Origin: Bacillus timonensis
GTDB lineage: Bacteria > Bacillota > Bacilli > Bacillales > Bacillaceae_L
DNA length: 43,877 nt
Reading direction: 5' to 3'
Assembly (NCBI RefSeq): GCF_000285535.1
Contig: NZ_HE610985.1
Location: 661,510 to 705,386 of the forward strand
Position numbers and translations under genes: made by a program. A model generated the notes under the pieces. That model saw only the letters and a list, made by a program, of their open reading frames with translations, was not told the origin of the DNA and did not search any database. Of the stretch, positions 17,891 to 25,893 are shown one piece after another. Numbering within the stretch: position 1 is the first letter of the stretch; every line of letters starts with the position of its first letter.

Positions 17891-18316
17891 TTACTGCGGA
17901 AGAAAGGACGTCGCATAAACTTTTACGACTGTTCCATCTTGCATTAATTCATTAATTCGTTCCTTTAATCTATTTTCAAGATTAACGATGCCTTCTTCAC
18001 CCTTAAATTCTTCAGATGTCATATTCGAAAGTTCTTTAATGATGATATTACTGACCTGGAATTCACGTTTCTCTAATTCCTCTTTGCCTTTTTTACCATC
18101 TGTCTGAATGTTAAAAGATATACGAATGTAATCATCACTTAATAGTTTTGTTGTTATTTCCGGAATTTCAACGGTCGATTTAAGTACTTCGTCTATAGAT
18201 GGTTCCTTTTGATTATCACTAGCTGTTACCTTCGTTAAAATAACAAAAGCAGTGGTACCAACCAACGTAATTGTACTTAATATGATGACCATTATTACAA
18301 GCAGCTTATTCTTCAT
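17891..18316 (-). CDS. fliL: Flagellar basal-body-associated protein FliL
   Basis: This encodes 141 residues with one N-terminal transmembrane helix (VIMVIILSTITLVGTTAFVI) and an extracytoplasmic FliL domain rich in beta strands (TTKLLSDDYIRISFNIQTDG). FliL lies next to the stator and supports torque or stator engagement. The ATG follows GGGAGGGATAAG. It sits between swrD and fliM, as in B. subtilis. Confidence 0.94.
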   Translation of the reverse strand: MKNKLLVIMVIILSTITLVGTTAFVILTKVTASDNQKEPSIDEVLKSTVEIPEITTKLLSDDYIRISFNIQTDGKKGKEELEKREFQVSNIIIKELSNMTSEEFKGEEGIVNLENRLKERINELMQDGTVVKVYATSFLPQ

Positions 18317-18338
18317 AGCAACTTATCCCTCCCAAGCA

Positions 18339-18533
18339 TTAACGAAGGCCTAGCACATTCATTTTTTGATAAAATTCAAGAACCTTCACTTGTACATCCT
18401 CTTCTGTTTCCTTCACAACAAATTTTTTCCCATTAGTTAATGTAATTGTTGTATCTGGAAAGGATTCTACTTGCTCAATATATAATGCATTTAATGTAAA
18501 CTTCTTATTATTTAATCTCGTTAAAGTTATCAA
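18339..18533 (-). CDS. swrD: Swarming motility/flagellar power protein SwrD (FlbD family)
   Basis: This encodes 64 residues. It begins [20 protein letters not shown], matching the FlbD/SwrD family start (T/V-T-R-L-N-x-K), and continues with a [10 protein letters not shown] beta hairpin. In B. subtilis SwrD (YlzI) increases flagellar power for swarming. The start is TTG at 18533. No Shine-Dalgarno is visible within the usual distance; instead a 10-bp hairpin ends 8 bases before the start (see the regulatory feature), so expression may depend on RNA structure or coupling. Confidence 0.92.
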   Translation of the reverse strand: MITLTRLNNKKFTLNALYIEQVESFPDTTITLTNGKKFVVKETEEDVQVKVLEFYQKMNVLGLR

Positions 18534-18541
18534 TGTTTTTC

Positions 18542-18594
18542 AGGGTTTTAGTAGAAAAACCTAAAACCCTTTACCCCCTTAACGTTTTAGGTTT
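18542..18594 (-). promoter_or_regulatory. Two mutually exclusive hairpins between flgE and swrD
   Basis: On the minus-strand RNA, segment 18594-18584 (AAACCUAAAAC, the last flgE codons) can pair perfectly over 11 bp with 18567-18557 (GUUUUAGGUUU). The loop holds the flgE stop and GGGGGUAAAGG. Segment 18570-18561 (AGGGUUUUAG) can instead pair perfectly over 10 bp with 18551-18542 (CUAAAACCCU), just before the swrD TTG. The two hairpins share bases 18561-18567, so they cannot coexist. The first ends in a short U-run (five Us at 18559-18555, three of them in the stem); the second has none. This is attenuator-like geometry. The pairing is read directly; any function is inferred. Confidence 0.6.
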
Positions 18595-19358
18595 ACAAGC
18601 TCTTGAAGGATTTCATCAGAAGTTGTAATGATACGAGTATTGGCTTGGAAACCACGCTGTGCCACAATCATTTCCGTGAATTCTTCGGAGAGGTCAACGT
18701 TTGACATTTCAAGTGCACCAGCCATTAATTTCCCGCTTCCTCCATTACCTGCTGTAGTTGCCTGAGGAGCTCCAGAGTTTTGAGTTTCGATGAACAAATT
18801 ATCACCAAACTTTTCAAGACCATCAGGGTTAGCAAAAACAGTAATTTCTAATGTTCCCGCAGTTTGTAAATTACCAGCATTGTCTACAAAACTTACTACA
18901 CCTGCTGAGTCAATACTAAAACTTTGAGCGTTTGATGGTATAGAAATATTTGGTTTTACATTTAAACCGCTACTATTTACTAGTTTTCCAGATTCATCTA
19001 AATAAAAATTCCCCGCTCTTGTATAATAGGTATTTGTTCCCTCTGTTAGTGTGAAGTAGCCATCACCGGAAATTGCTAAATCTAGTGGGCGGTTAGTAGA
19101 CTGAATACTTCCTTGTGTCGAAATCGTGTCGATTGTAGATAATGTAGAGCCTAACCCAACTTGTTTAGGATTCACACCACCTCGTAAATTATCATTTCCT
19201 TTAGCACCTTGTATGGTTTGACTCATCATATCTGTAAAAGTAGTTCTACCTTTTTTGAAGCCGTAAGTATTAACATTGGCAATATTATTACCAATTACAT
19301 CTAACTTGGTTTGAAAGTTTTTCATACCACTTATCCCTGAATACATTGAACGTAACAT
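18579..19358 (-). CDS. flgE: Flagellar hook protein FlgE
   Basis: This encodes 259 residues, near B. subtilis FlgE (264), the hook subunit exported through the type III gate. The start ATG 19358 follows AAAGGGGA; an in-frame start 45 bases upstream lacks support. The N-terminal rod/hook motif SGMKNFQTKLDVIGNNIANV and C-terminal GALEMSNVDLSEEFTEMIVA form the coiled-coil D0 domain common to axial proteins. The last codons take part in a predicted hairpin ahead of swrD. It is short compared with Gram-negative FlgE because the outer domains are small. Confidence 0.95.
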   Translation of the reverse strand: MLRSMYSGISGMKNFQTKLDVIGNNIANVNTYGFKKGRTTFTDMMSQTIQGAKGNDNLRGGVNPKQVGLGSTLSTIDTISTQGSIQSTNRPLDLAISGDGYFTLTEGTNTYYTRAGNFYLDESGKLVNSSGLNVKPNISIPSNAQSFSIDSAGVVSFVDNAGNLQTAGTLEITVFANPDGLEKFGDNLFIETQNSGAPQATTAGNGGSGKLMAGALEMSNVDLSEEFTEMIVAQRGFQANTRIITTSDEILQELVNLKR

Positions 19359-19441
19359 TTTATTTTCCCCTTTCGAATATAGGTGGCTTCTGTCGGTCGG
19401 CACACCTCGGCTTCCTGTTAAGGTCCAGCCAGTCCTTATCT
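19359..19441 (-). other. GC-rich 83-bp spacer upstream of flgE
   Basis: The gap between the TIGR02530-type gene and flgE holds a stretch (19381-19440) with 35 G/C in 60 bases, well above its AT-rich surroundings. On the transcribed strand it contains TAAGG...CCTTA (5-bp stem, 10-base loop) and AGGTG...CACCT (5-bp stem), both modest. I see no start codon with a ribosome site other than that of flgE and no promoter. It could be a 5' structural or processing element of hook-protein mRNA; function unknown. Confidence 0.35.
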
Positions 19442-19813
19442 TTAATCTAAAATAATGGTTCCATTAATATTGGTAAAAATCTGAGAGTTTGCTTCATCAC
19501 GATTCATCGCCGTTATGACTGTATTATTCGGTACATTGACAATTAAAGCTGCATTATTGGTAACAACCAATGAATCTCTAATTCCCTTTGTTTTCGCCTC
19601 AGAAATTTTCATTTGTATTTCTTTCCACTTCGAATCTTGAATACTAATATTTCTCTCATCCAACCTCTTTTGAGCATGTTTACTAATGACAAGGCTTGTC
19701 TCTTTCTCTAACGTATCTTTAAATGATATTTTAGGTTGGTCTGAAGTCTGTACTTTCTTCTTCGTTTGTAATGATAAGGGATGATTTTGTAATTGTAGAA
19801 TACGATGATCCAA
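19442..19813 (-). CDS. Flagellar operon protein, TIGR02530 type
   Basis: This encodes 123 residues. The C-terminal two thirds fit the small flagellar operon protein family TIGR02530: LVISKHAQKRLDERNISIQD, EAKTKGIRDSLVVTNN, IVNVPNNTVITAMNRDE. The start is TTG 19813 behind a near-perfect AGGAGGTG. The gene lies between flgD and flgE, where this family usually occurs, so a link to hook assembly is likely. Its biochemical role is unknown. It has no signal or membrane segment. Confidence 0.85.
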   Translation of the reverse strand: MDHRILQLQNHPLSLQTKKKVQTSDQPKISFKDTLEKETSLVISKHAQKRLDERNISIQDSKWKEIQMKISEAKTKGIRDSLVVTNNAALIVNVPNNTVITAMNRDEANSQIFTNINGTIILD

Positions 19814-19826
19814 AATTTCACACCTC

Positions 19827-20288
19827 CTATTCTTCTTCGCTAGAAGGTTCTTTTACTTTCAAAATTTCATCACTATAAATTTTCGTTCCATCCTTTAACT
19901 CTAGCTCAATATATCCTGACTTTTGAGAAACAGATGTTACAATTCCTTGTCCATTTTTAAATATTTCTTTCCCATCTTCATCCTCTGATTTAAAGGTGTA
20001 CTCTACTTCTTTCCCAATCATACTGCTGTATTTTAAAAGCTGTTCACCCTGCTGGCCAGTTACAAATTTTTCTAATGTACTATTCATATTTGTCATTTGT
20101 TCCAGTGAAGTAAAAGTCGCCATTTGTGCGATAAAATCTTTATCTTCCAACGGCTTCATGGGGTCCTGATTTTGAAGCTGAGTCATTAAGATCTTTAGAA
20201 AATCGTCTTTTCCTAAAATGTCATTACCTGTTTTACGATCATTTTTTAGATTTGAAAGGTAAAGACTTGAATCAATTTTTGTTGTCAT
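19827..20288 (-). CDS. flgD: Flagellar hook assembly scaffold FlgD
   Basis: This encodes 153 residues, shorter than Gram-negative FlgD but typical of Bacillus. The conserved N-terminal domain contains [20 protein letters not shown] and [18 protein letters not shown], needed for export and hook capping. The C-terminal part is a small beta domain ([18 protein letters not shown]). The ATG follows GGTGGTGA. It follows fliK by 11 bases. Confidence 0.95.
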   Translation of the reverse strand: MTTKIDSSLYLSNLKNDRKTGNDILGKDDFLKILMTQLQNQDPMKPLEDKDFIAQMATFTSLEQMTNMNSTLEKFVTGQQGEQLLKYSSMIGKEVEYTFKSEDEDGKEIFKNGQGIVTSVSQKSGYIELELKDGTKIYSDEILKVKEPSSEEE

Positions 20289-20299
20289 ATAATCACCAC

Positions 20300-21721
20300 C
20301 TATACTTTAAAATTAACAAGCTCGTCATGTAGAGCAGCTGTAAAGGTTTGATCCTCATTTGTTTCTTGTTTATCTTGATCCTTTTGTTGTTTTCCTGAGT
20401 GGTGTCCTTGTTGCTGTTCACTTTCTCTTTGTAAACTTTTCTCAGTTTGGCTCGGTAGTTGTGTTGAAACTTCAATTTTTTCAATCGAGATATTTTGTGC
20501 CTGAAGTGAATGCTTCAGGTTTGACAACTGTGATTCAACTAAATCCTTTGCCTGGCTTGTTGATGCCATAATTCTAGCAATCATTCCACCTTCACTTTGA
20601 AGAAGTTCAATTCGTAATGAACCAAGGTGTTCAGGATATAAATTAATTAATAGTTTTTGTTGCCCACTACCATTTAAAAAGCTACTTCTTGCTAAAATAT
20701 TTTGAAACTGCCTTATAAATTGTTGTTGATTTGGCACCTGTTTGCCGTTTTGATCAACAAATATTGAAAATTGTTGTACTTTTGATAATTGACCCGAACT
20801 CGCATCTCCAGAAGAATTCGCCACATTTGTTGTTCCAGTAACTTCCGTAGTGCTACTTGCTTTGGACAGGAGTTTTTCAGGTTTTTCTACTATACCTACA
20901 GATTCTGGCTGTCCCTCTTTCCCAACTTGAAGAAGCGTCCTAATTGATGCCGCTGCTTCTTGAATTGTGCTACTGGAAAATTGATTATTACTACTAACGG
21001 GCTGTGGTGTTTCAATCCCTTTAGGTGTTGAAAAATACCTTGCATGAACTGTTTGTAAATATTGATTTCGCGACTGTGGTTCGATTAAATGCTTATCTAT
21101 TACAAGAAACTTATTTTCCAGTTTTTGTATCAATTCCTGAACAAACTTATTGACCTTACTAACTGAAGCATCTTTTGTAGTCAGGAAATTAGTTGGTAAC
21201 ATCTCATTGGCAGTCATTTTTAACTGCTTTAACAAGTTAAGTAGACCTTCCTTATTCGTAAAGGAACTGTCTTCTACATAGCTTGTTGTCAGTAAAAGCA
21301 GACCAATTAGCTCCTCTTTTCCGTTAACCTTATCCAATTCCAACTTAGTAGTACCAGACTGAATGCTAGAAATAAATGCCTTGATTTGGTCAACCAATTC
21401 AGGTGGAAACATCAGAAGAGCATCTTGAAAATCAGACAAATCCATTTTTTCTTCCGTAAATGTCTCCATTTCAGATAAAAAATGAGTGATTGTATCAATC
21501 GAAGGGTCTTCCTGTGCTTTTTCTTCTATCATATTCGTTGGGATTTTCTCATTTAAAATCATTGCTGGTATTTCTTGATTACTCGTTAAAACGAATAAAC
21601 TCTCACGAAAAGATAATTGTGAAACATTCTCTCCTTGAAATAAACCATTTCCACTCGTTCCAGAAGCAACAGACTTTCGTATAGAACCCATTAAAGGTTC
21701 GAAATTTGCTACTACGTTCAC
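20300..21721 (-). CDS. fliK: Flagellar hook-length control protein FliK
   Basis: This encodes 473 residues, starting at GTG 21721 behind GGGAGGTG. FliK is the exported molecular ruler that triggers the FlhB specificity switch. The N-terminal two thirds is poorly conserved and Gln/Ser/Thr-rich. The C-terminal switch domain is recognisable from about residue 345, with [20 protein letters not shown] followed by [20 protein letters not shown]. The extreme C-terminus is Gln/Glu/Lys-rich. It sits between motE and flgD as in B. subtilis. Confidence 0.93.
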   Translation of the reverse strand: MNVVANFEPLMGSIRKSVASGTSGNGLFQGENVSQLSFRESLFVLTSNQEIPAMILNEKIPTNMIEEKAQEDPSIDTITHFLSEMETFTEEKMDLSDFQDALLMFPPELVDQIKAFISSIQSGTTKLELDKVNGKEELIGLLLLTTSYVEDSSFTNKEGLLNLLKQLKMTANEMLPTNFLTTKDASVSKVNKFVQELIQKLENKFLVIDKHLIEPQSRNQYLQTVHARYFSTPKGIETPQPVSSNNQFSSSTIQEAAASIRTLLQVGKEGQPESVGIVEKPEKLLSKASSTTEVTGTTNVANSSGDASSGQLSKVQQFSIFVDQNGKQVPNQQQFIRQFQNILARSSFLNGSGQQKLLINLYPEHLGSLRIELLQSEGGMIARIMASTSQAKDLVESQLSNLKHSLQAQNISIEKIEVSTQLPSQTEKSLQRESEQQQGHHSGKQQKDQDKQETNEDQTFTAALHDELVNFKV

Positions 21722-21755
21722 GCCATTTCACCTCCCTTCAAGTATTTATAACCAT

Positions 21756-22331
21756 TTATTTTGTAATTAATTGAGTGAATTTCGCTGCATCCTCAGGTGA
21801 CATTTTTTCAAAAATAGCAGCTAGTTTTTCAGTATCAATACTTGAAAGAATTTCCGTGGCCTCATCCTCTTTTAAATTCGGAATAATTTTTGCCGCATTT
21901 TTAGGAGACATAAGCTCGTACATTTTGGTTAATTCTTTTAAAGATTTACTTTTTGACAAGCGTTCTTCCTGAAGTTGTAAAAGTTCATCTGAAAGATTTT
22001 TAATTTCCTCTTCTAATGACTGGATTTCGCCACTCTTTGTTTCTAATTCATTTTCTAATTGGGTAACTTTTGTTTCCTTTGCCAGTATCTCTTCTTCCAA
22101 ATCTGAGACGGATACTTCATCCTCTTTTGGATTTTGCGCCTTATTTTCTTCATTATTAAATAGGGAAGAAATAACTGGTATCTTTGTAGCAAAATCCTTC
22201 ATTGCTCCGAGTGGATTAAATCCAGTAACAGATAGTAGAACGAATACGACAATAAGAGTAAAGAAAGACGGAATTACTACAACAAACAGAAACCACTGAA
22301 ATTTGCTATATTCTTTTTCATTTGTCTCCAT
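21756..22331 (-). CDS. ylxF: YlxF, MotE-like flagellar protein with MgtE-N domain
   Basis: This encodes 191 residues. It has an N-terminal transmembrane helix (FLFVVVIPSFFTLIVVFVLL), a long coiled coil (about residues 70-135, EEEILAKETKVTQLENELET), and a C-terminal helical MgtE-N-like repeat (LMSPKNAAKIIPNLKEDEAT, FEKMSPEDAAKFTQLI). This is the layout of YlxF/MotE proteins encoded between fliJ and fliK; a chaperone-like role for stator or export components is suggested for relatives. ATG follows ATAGGTG. Confidence 0.88.
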   Translation of the reverse strand: METNEKEYSKFQWFLFVVVIPSFFTLIVVFVLLSVTGFNPLGAMKDFATKIPVISSLFNNEENKAQNPKEDEVSVSDLEEEILAKETKVTQLENELETKSGEIQSLEEEIKNLSDELLQLQEERLSKSKSLKELTKMYELMSPKNAAKIIPNLKEDEATEILSSIDTEKLAAIFEKMSPEDAAKFTQLITK

Positions 22332-22339
22332 TTGAACAC

Positions 22340-22783
22340 CTATCTTCCTTTTGACATATATTGTTGGATTGAAATTTCATCCATCATTTGACTCTCTTGC
22401 ATCTTTATCTGTCCTTCATAGATAGCAAAATCTCTTTCGTTCATAACCTCATATTTCTTAACCTCAATATTCTTTTCGGTTAATACTGCTTGCAGTTGCT
22501 GCATTTTTTGTCTTGCATTACTGACAAGATGTTGGTAATTCATAATTGTTTTTTCTAGTGCTGTTATGAACGATTGTTGGTGCCGAATACTTTGAATGGA
22601 TAAACCATTTTGTAACTGCTGTCTTTGACTTTCTTCAAGTGTTTCCTTCTTTTTTAAGGACTCATATAAACTTGTAGCAGCATCTTCAAATTCTTTAACT
22701 GATGTTTTATAATCCGCAAGAACTTGATTCTTCTCATTTTCTTTTATCGACATAACTTTTTGAAATTTGAACTTGTAACTCAT
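22340..22783 (-). CDS. fliJ: Flagellar export chaperone FliJ
   Basis: This encodes 147 residues, predicted almost entirely helical with two antiparallel coiled-coil arms, as in FliJ. FliJ is the stalk-like subunit in the FliI ATPase ring and a chaperone-escort protein. The start MSYKFKFQKVMSIKENEKNQ and the heptad-rich middle (ALEKTIMNYQHLVSNARQKM) support the call. It lies between fliI and ylxF with short gaps on both sides. Confidence 0.9.
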   Translation of the reverse strand: MSYKFKFQKVMSIKENEKNQVLADYKTSVKEFEDAATSLYESLKKKETLEESQRQQLQNGLSIQSIRHQQSFITALEKTIMNYQHLVSNARQKMQQLQAVLTEKNIEVKKYEVMNERDFAIYEGQIKMQESQMMDEISIQQYMSKGR

Positions 22784-22788
22784 TTATT

Positions 22789-24105
22789 TCATTCACCTTT
22801 TTCAGCCAATTGCGCCAATAAATGTAAACTTTCTTCAAACGTGAAATTCTCATCCGTCTGCTGTTTTAAAAACGTTAGAATCTTTGGGTAATATCTGATT
22901 GCTTCATCAACTTCAATTGAGGAACCTCTTTTATACGCTCCAATATTGATTAAGTCTTCTGAATTGAGGTATGTAGCCATAATTCCTCGAAGTTTTTCAG
23001 CATATGCTTTATGTTTACTAGATGTAATTTGGTTCATTACCCGGCTGATTGATTTCAAAACATTTATAGCTGGATACTGGCCCTTATTTGCAAGACTTCG
23101 GTCTAGCACAAAATGCCCATCGAGTATTCCTCGAACTGTATCCGCAATCGGTTCATTCATATCGTCACCGTCTACTAGTACCGTATAAAAAGCAGTTATC
23201 GACCCTAAATGATTTGTCCCGGTTCTTTCTAGCAATCTTGGAAGTGTTGTAAATACACTTGGAGTATAGCCCTTTGTCGTTGGAGGCTCACCAATAGCTA
23301 AACCAATTTCCCGACTTGCCATAGCTACACGAGTAACTGAATCCATCATCAGCATGACATTAAGACCCTTGTCTCTGAAATACTCAGCAATTGCAGTTGC
23401 TGTCATTGCTGCCTTGATTCGAAGGAGAGCCGGCTGATCAGAAGTTGCTACAACTAAAATCGATCTTTTGAGGCCTTCTTCTCCTAAATCTTTTTCAATA
23501 AACTCTCTTACCTCACGTCCACGTTCCCCAACTAAAGCAATTACATTTATATCTGCTGTCGTATTACGGGCAATCATGCCTAATAATGTACTTTTCCCTA
23601 CTCCACTTCCCGCAAAAATTCCGACACGTTGTCCTTTTCCAACGGTTAAGAGTGCATCGATCATTTTAACCCCAACCTCGATTGGCTCTTTTATTGGAGG
23701 ACGAGATAATGGATTTGGTGGGTCTTGTTCAGTAGGAGTTGAAGACAGCCCCCTTGGTAACCCACTTCCATCAAGTGGTTGCCCTAATGGGTCTAATACC
23801 TTTCCAATCAAACCGGCTCCAACCTTTATATCAAGGGGCTTTCCCGTCGCTTCCACAATGCTTCCAGGTGATATATCCTTCACATTTGAGAAAGGCATTA
23901 GGATAACATGCTCCTCTCGGAAACCAACAACTTCCGCTTGGATAGAACTTTTATGGTTTAATCCCACATAAATATGGCATAAATCTCCAATCGAACACTC
24001 TGGGCCGCGAGATTCTATCATTAATCCAACAACTCTCGTTACCTTCCCATAACGTTTATATGAATCAAGTGAATCTATTTCATTTAGAAGCTCGATTGCC
24101 TTCAC
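22789..24105 (-). CDS. fliI: Flagellar export ATPase FliI
   Basis: This encodes 438 residues, equal to B. subtilis FliI. It is an F1-beta-like ATPase energising export. Walker A is GIFAGSGVGKSTLLGMIARN near residue 170; Walker B is LNVMLMMDSVTRVAMASREI near 245; the family loop GYTPSVFTTLPRLLERTG lies near 285. The start is GTG at 24105, coupled to the end of fliH (GAGGAATAG just upstream serves as ribosome site and stop). Confidence 0.97.
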   Translation of the reverse strand: MKAIELLNEIDSLDSYKRYGKVTRVVGLMIESRGPECSIGDLCHIYVGLNHKSSIQAEVVGFREEHVILMPFSNVKDISPGSIVEATGKPLDIKVGAGLIGKVLDPLGQPLDGSGLPRGLSSTPTEQDPPNPLSRPPIKEPIEVGVKMIDALLTVGKGQRVGIFAGSGVGKSTLLGMIARNTTADINVIALVGERGREVREFIEKDLGEEGLKRSILVVATSDQPALLRIKAAMTATAIAEYFRDKGLNVMLMMDSVTRVAMASREIGLAIGEPPTTKGYTPSVFTTLPRLLERTGTNHLGSITAFYTVLVDGDDMNEPIADTVRGILDGHFVLDRSLANKGQYPAINVLKSISRVMNQITSSKHKAYAEKLRGIMATYLNSEDLINIGAYKRGSSIEVDEAIRYYPKILTFLKQQTDENFTFEESLHLLAQLAEKGE

Positions 24106-24108
24106 AAC

Positions 24109-24870
24109 CTATTCCTCCAATAGTATAGAAAGAAGTCTTTCTTTAATTTCTGTAAGCTGGGTATCCACACTTGCATTTATCTTTCCAAAAGAAGATTCAA
24201 TCACACAATCTGCTTCTTTTAAATCTTCATTCGGATAAATGAAAAGATCACTCTCTCGATTAAGAATAGCCGTTAACTCTTCCTTTTGTTCAACCATCAT
24301 TTGATAATAGCGAGGGTTTACTTGAATAGTTATATCAGAATGTTCCTTTACTTCCTTAATTGCCTTTTTTACAAGATAAGTAAAATCATCCGGACTCTCA
24401 GCTAAGTGAACTCCAATGATTTTTTCTGCTACGGCCATAGCGAGCTTTAAAATTACCTCTTCAGAAGAATCGAGATAATGCTCATAATCTTGTTTCGATG
24501 TATCAATGATTTGACGTGCAGCTAAAAGTAAATCCGCATACTCCTGATAGCCCTGTTCTTTACCTTTAATCATTCCAGCTTGAAAACCTTCTTCTGACGT
24601 TCTTTGATAAAGTTCTTGTTTTTCTTCTTCCCATTTACGTTTTTCAACTAATGCTTCTTGCCTTAGTGAATTTGAATAGGCTATCGCGTCTTTAACAATT
24701 TTATCTGCTTGTTCTTTAGCTTCATTAATCATTTTTTGAGTAACAATTTGTATATCTGAATTTTCATATTCGACTTGACTGCCGTCTGTTTGTTGTAACA
24801 CTTTTAACCCAATGACTCTCTTTGATATTTCTTTGGACTCAAGCGAATTTGACTTTATCACATTAGACAA
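24109..24870 (-). CDS. fliH: Flagellar export ATPase regulator FliH
   Basis: This is a helical protein of about 253 residues that binds FliI and links it to the C-ring. I place the start at TTG 24870, giving MSNVIKSNSLESKEISKRVI, with GGAGGAG 9 bases upstream inside the fliG end and an 8-base overlap with fliG. A longer in-frame start at 24921 would overlap fliG by 59 bases without a ribosome site. The central coiled coil (about 60-130) and C-terminal V1/F1 subunit-E-like domain (LKLAMAVAEKIIGVHL, VIESSFGKINASVDTQL) are typical. Confidence 0.92.
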   Translation of the reverse strand: MSNVIKSNSLESKEISKRVIGLKVLQQTDGSQVEYENSDIQIVTQKMINEAKEQADKIVKDAIAYSNSLRQEALVEKRKWEEEKQELYQRTSEEGFQAGMIKGKEQGYQEYADLLLAARQIIDTSKQDYEHYLDSSEEVILKLAMAVAEKIIGVHLAESPDDFTYLVKKAIKEVKEHSDITIQVNPRYYQMMVEQKEELTAILNRESDLFIYPNEDLKEADCVIESSFGKINASVDTQLTEIKERLLSILLEE

Positions 24871-25882
24871 TAATATCATCTCCTCCGCCACGAGCGATGA
24901 CAATCTCTCCTGCTTCTTCAAGTCTTCTAATAACCGCTACAATACGTGATTGAGCTTCTTCAACATCACGCAAACGAACTGGTCCCATGTATTCCATTTC
25001 CTCTTTAAATGATTCGACCATTCTTGTAGACATGTTTTTAAAGACAATTTCCTTCACTTCTTCACTTGCAACACGAAGAGATAACATAAGGTCTTCGTTT
25101 TCAACATCACGAATGACACGTTGAATTGCACGATTATCAAGAGTGACGATGTCTTCAAATACAAACATTCTCTTTTTAATTTCTTCAGCAAGTTCAGGAT
25201 CTTGAATTTCGAGCGCGTCTAAGATTGTTCTTTCCGTTGAGCGGTCTACTCCATTTAATACCTCAACAACAGCTTCTATCCCACCGGTTTGGGTATAGTC
25301 ATGCGTCACAGTAGTTGAAAGTTTGCGTTCAAGTATTTGCTCAACCTCATTAATAATTTCAGGCGAAGTCCTATCCATAACTGCGATTCTTCTAGCGATA
25401 TCGGCCTGGACCTCTTGTGGCAACTCAGATAAAATTTGAGCAGCCTGTCTAGAGTCCAAATAGGATAAAATTAACGCAATTGTCTGTGGATGTTCGTTTT
25501 GAATAAAATTCAAAATTTGTCCAGGATCAGCTTTTCTTGCAAAATCAAATGGTTTTACCTGCAAAGAGGAAGTGAGCCGATTAATAATGGCAGAAGCTTG
25601 TTCCTCTCCGAGTGCTTTTTCGAGTACTGTCTTGGCGTATCCTATACCACCTTGGCTTATATAATCCTGAGCAATCGCAATTTGATGGAACTCGTCCATA
25701 ATTTGTTCCTTTGTATTTGCTTCCACTTTTCGGACACTTGAAATTTCTAAAGTTAGTTTTTCAATTTCTTCCTCTGACAGATGTTTGTATACTGAAGCAG
25801 AAACATCTGGACCAAGTGAAATGAGGAGAATGGCTGCTTTTTGTTTGCCGTTTAGTCCATTATGAATATCTCTTTTTGCCAT
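24863..25882 (-). CDS. fliG: Flagellar motor switch protein FliG
   Basis: This encodes 339 residues (B. subtilis 338). It is the torque-generating rotor protein that couples to MotA stators. The N-terminal domain binds FliF (LNGKQKAAILLISLGPDVSA), the middle domain has the EHPQ motif (NEHPQTIALILSYLDSRQAA), and the C-terminal charged torque helix is MFVFEDIVTLDNRAIQRVIR. ATG follows AGGAGGTGGAG. It ends with GGGDDIIV and overlaps the likely fliH start. Confidence 0.97.
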   Translation of the reverse strand: MAKRDIHNGLNGKQKAAILLISLGPDVSASVYKHLSEEEIEKLTLEISSVRKVEANTKEQIMDEFHQIAIAQDYISQGGIGYAKTVLEKALGEEQASAIINRLTSSLQVKPFDFARKADPGQILNFIQNEHPQTIALILSYLDSRQAAQILSELPQEVQADIARRIAVMDRTSPEIINEVEQILERKLSTTVTHDYTQTGGIEAVVEVLNGVDRSTERTILDALEIQDPELAEEIKKRMFVFEDIVTLDNRAIQRVIRDVENEDLMLSLRVASEEVKEIVFKNMSTRMVESFKEEMEYMGPVRLRDVEEAQSRIVAVIRRLEEAGEIVIARGGGDDIIV

Positions 25883-25893
25883 TTCTCCACCTC

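Noticed and set aside
23468-23971. 167-codon open frame on the plus strand
   Set aside because: It is fully antisense to the conserved ATPase core of fliI, with a Pro/Ser-rich translation and no start signal.
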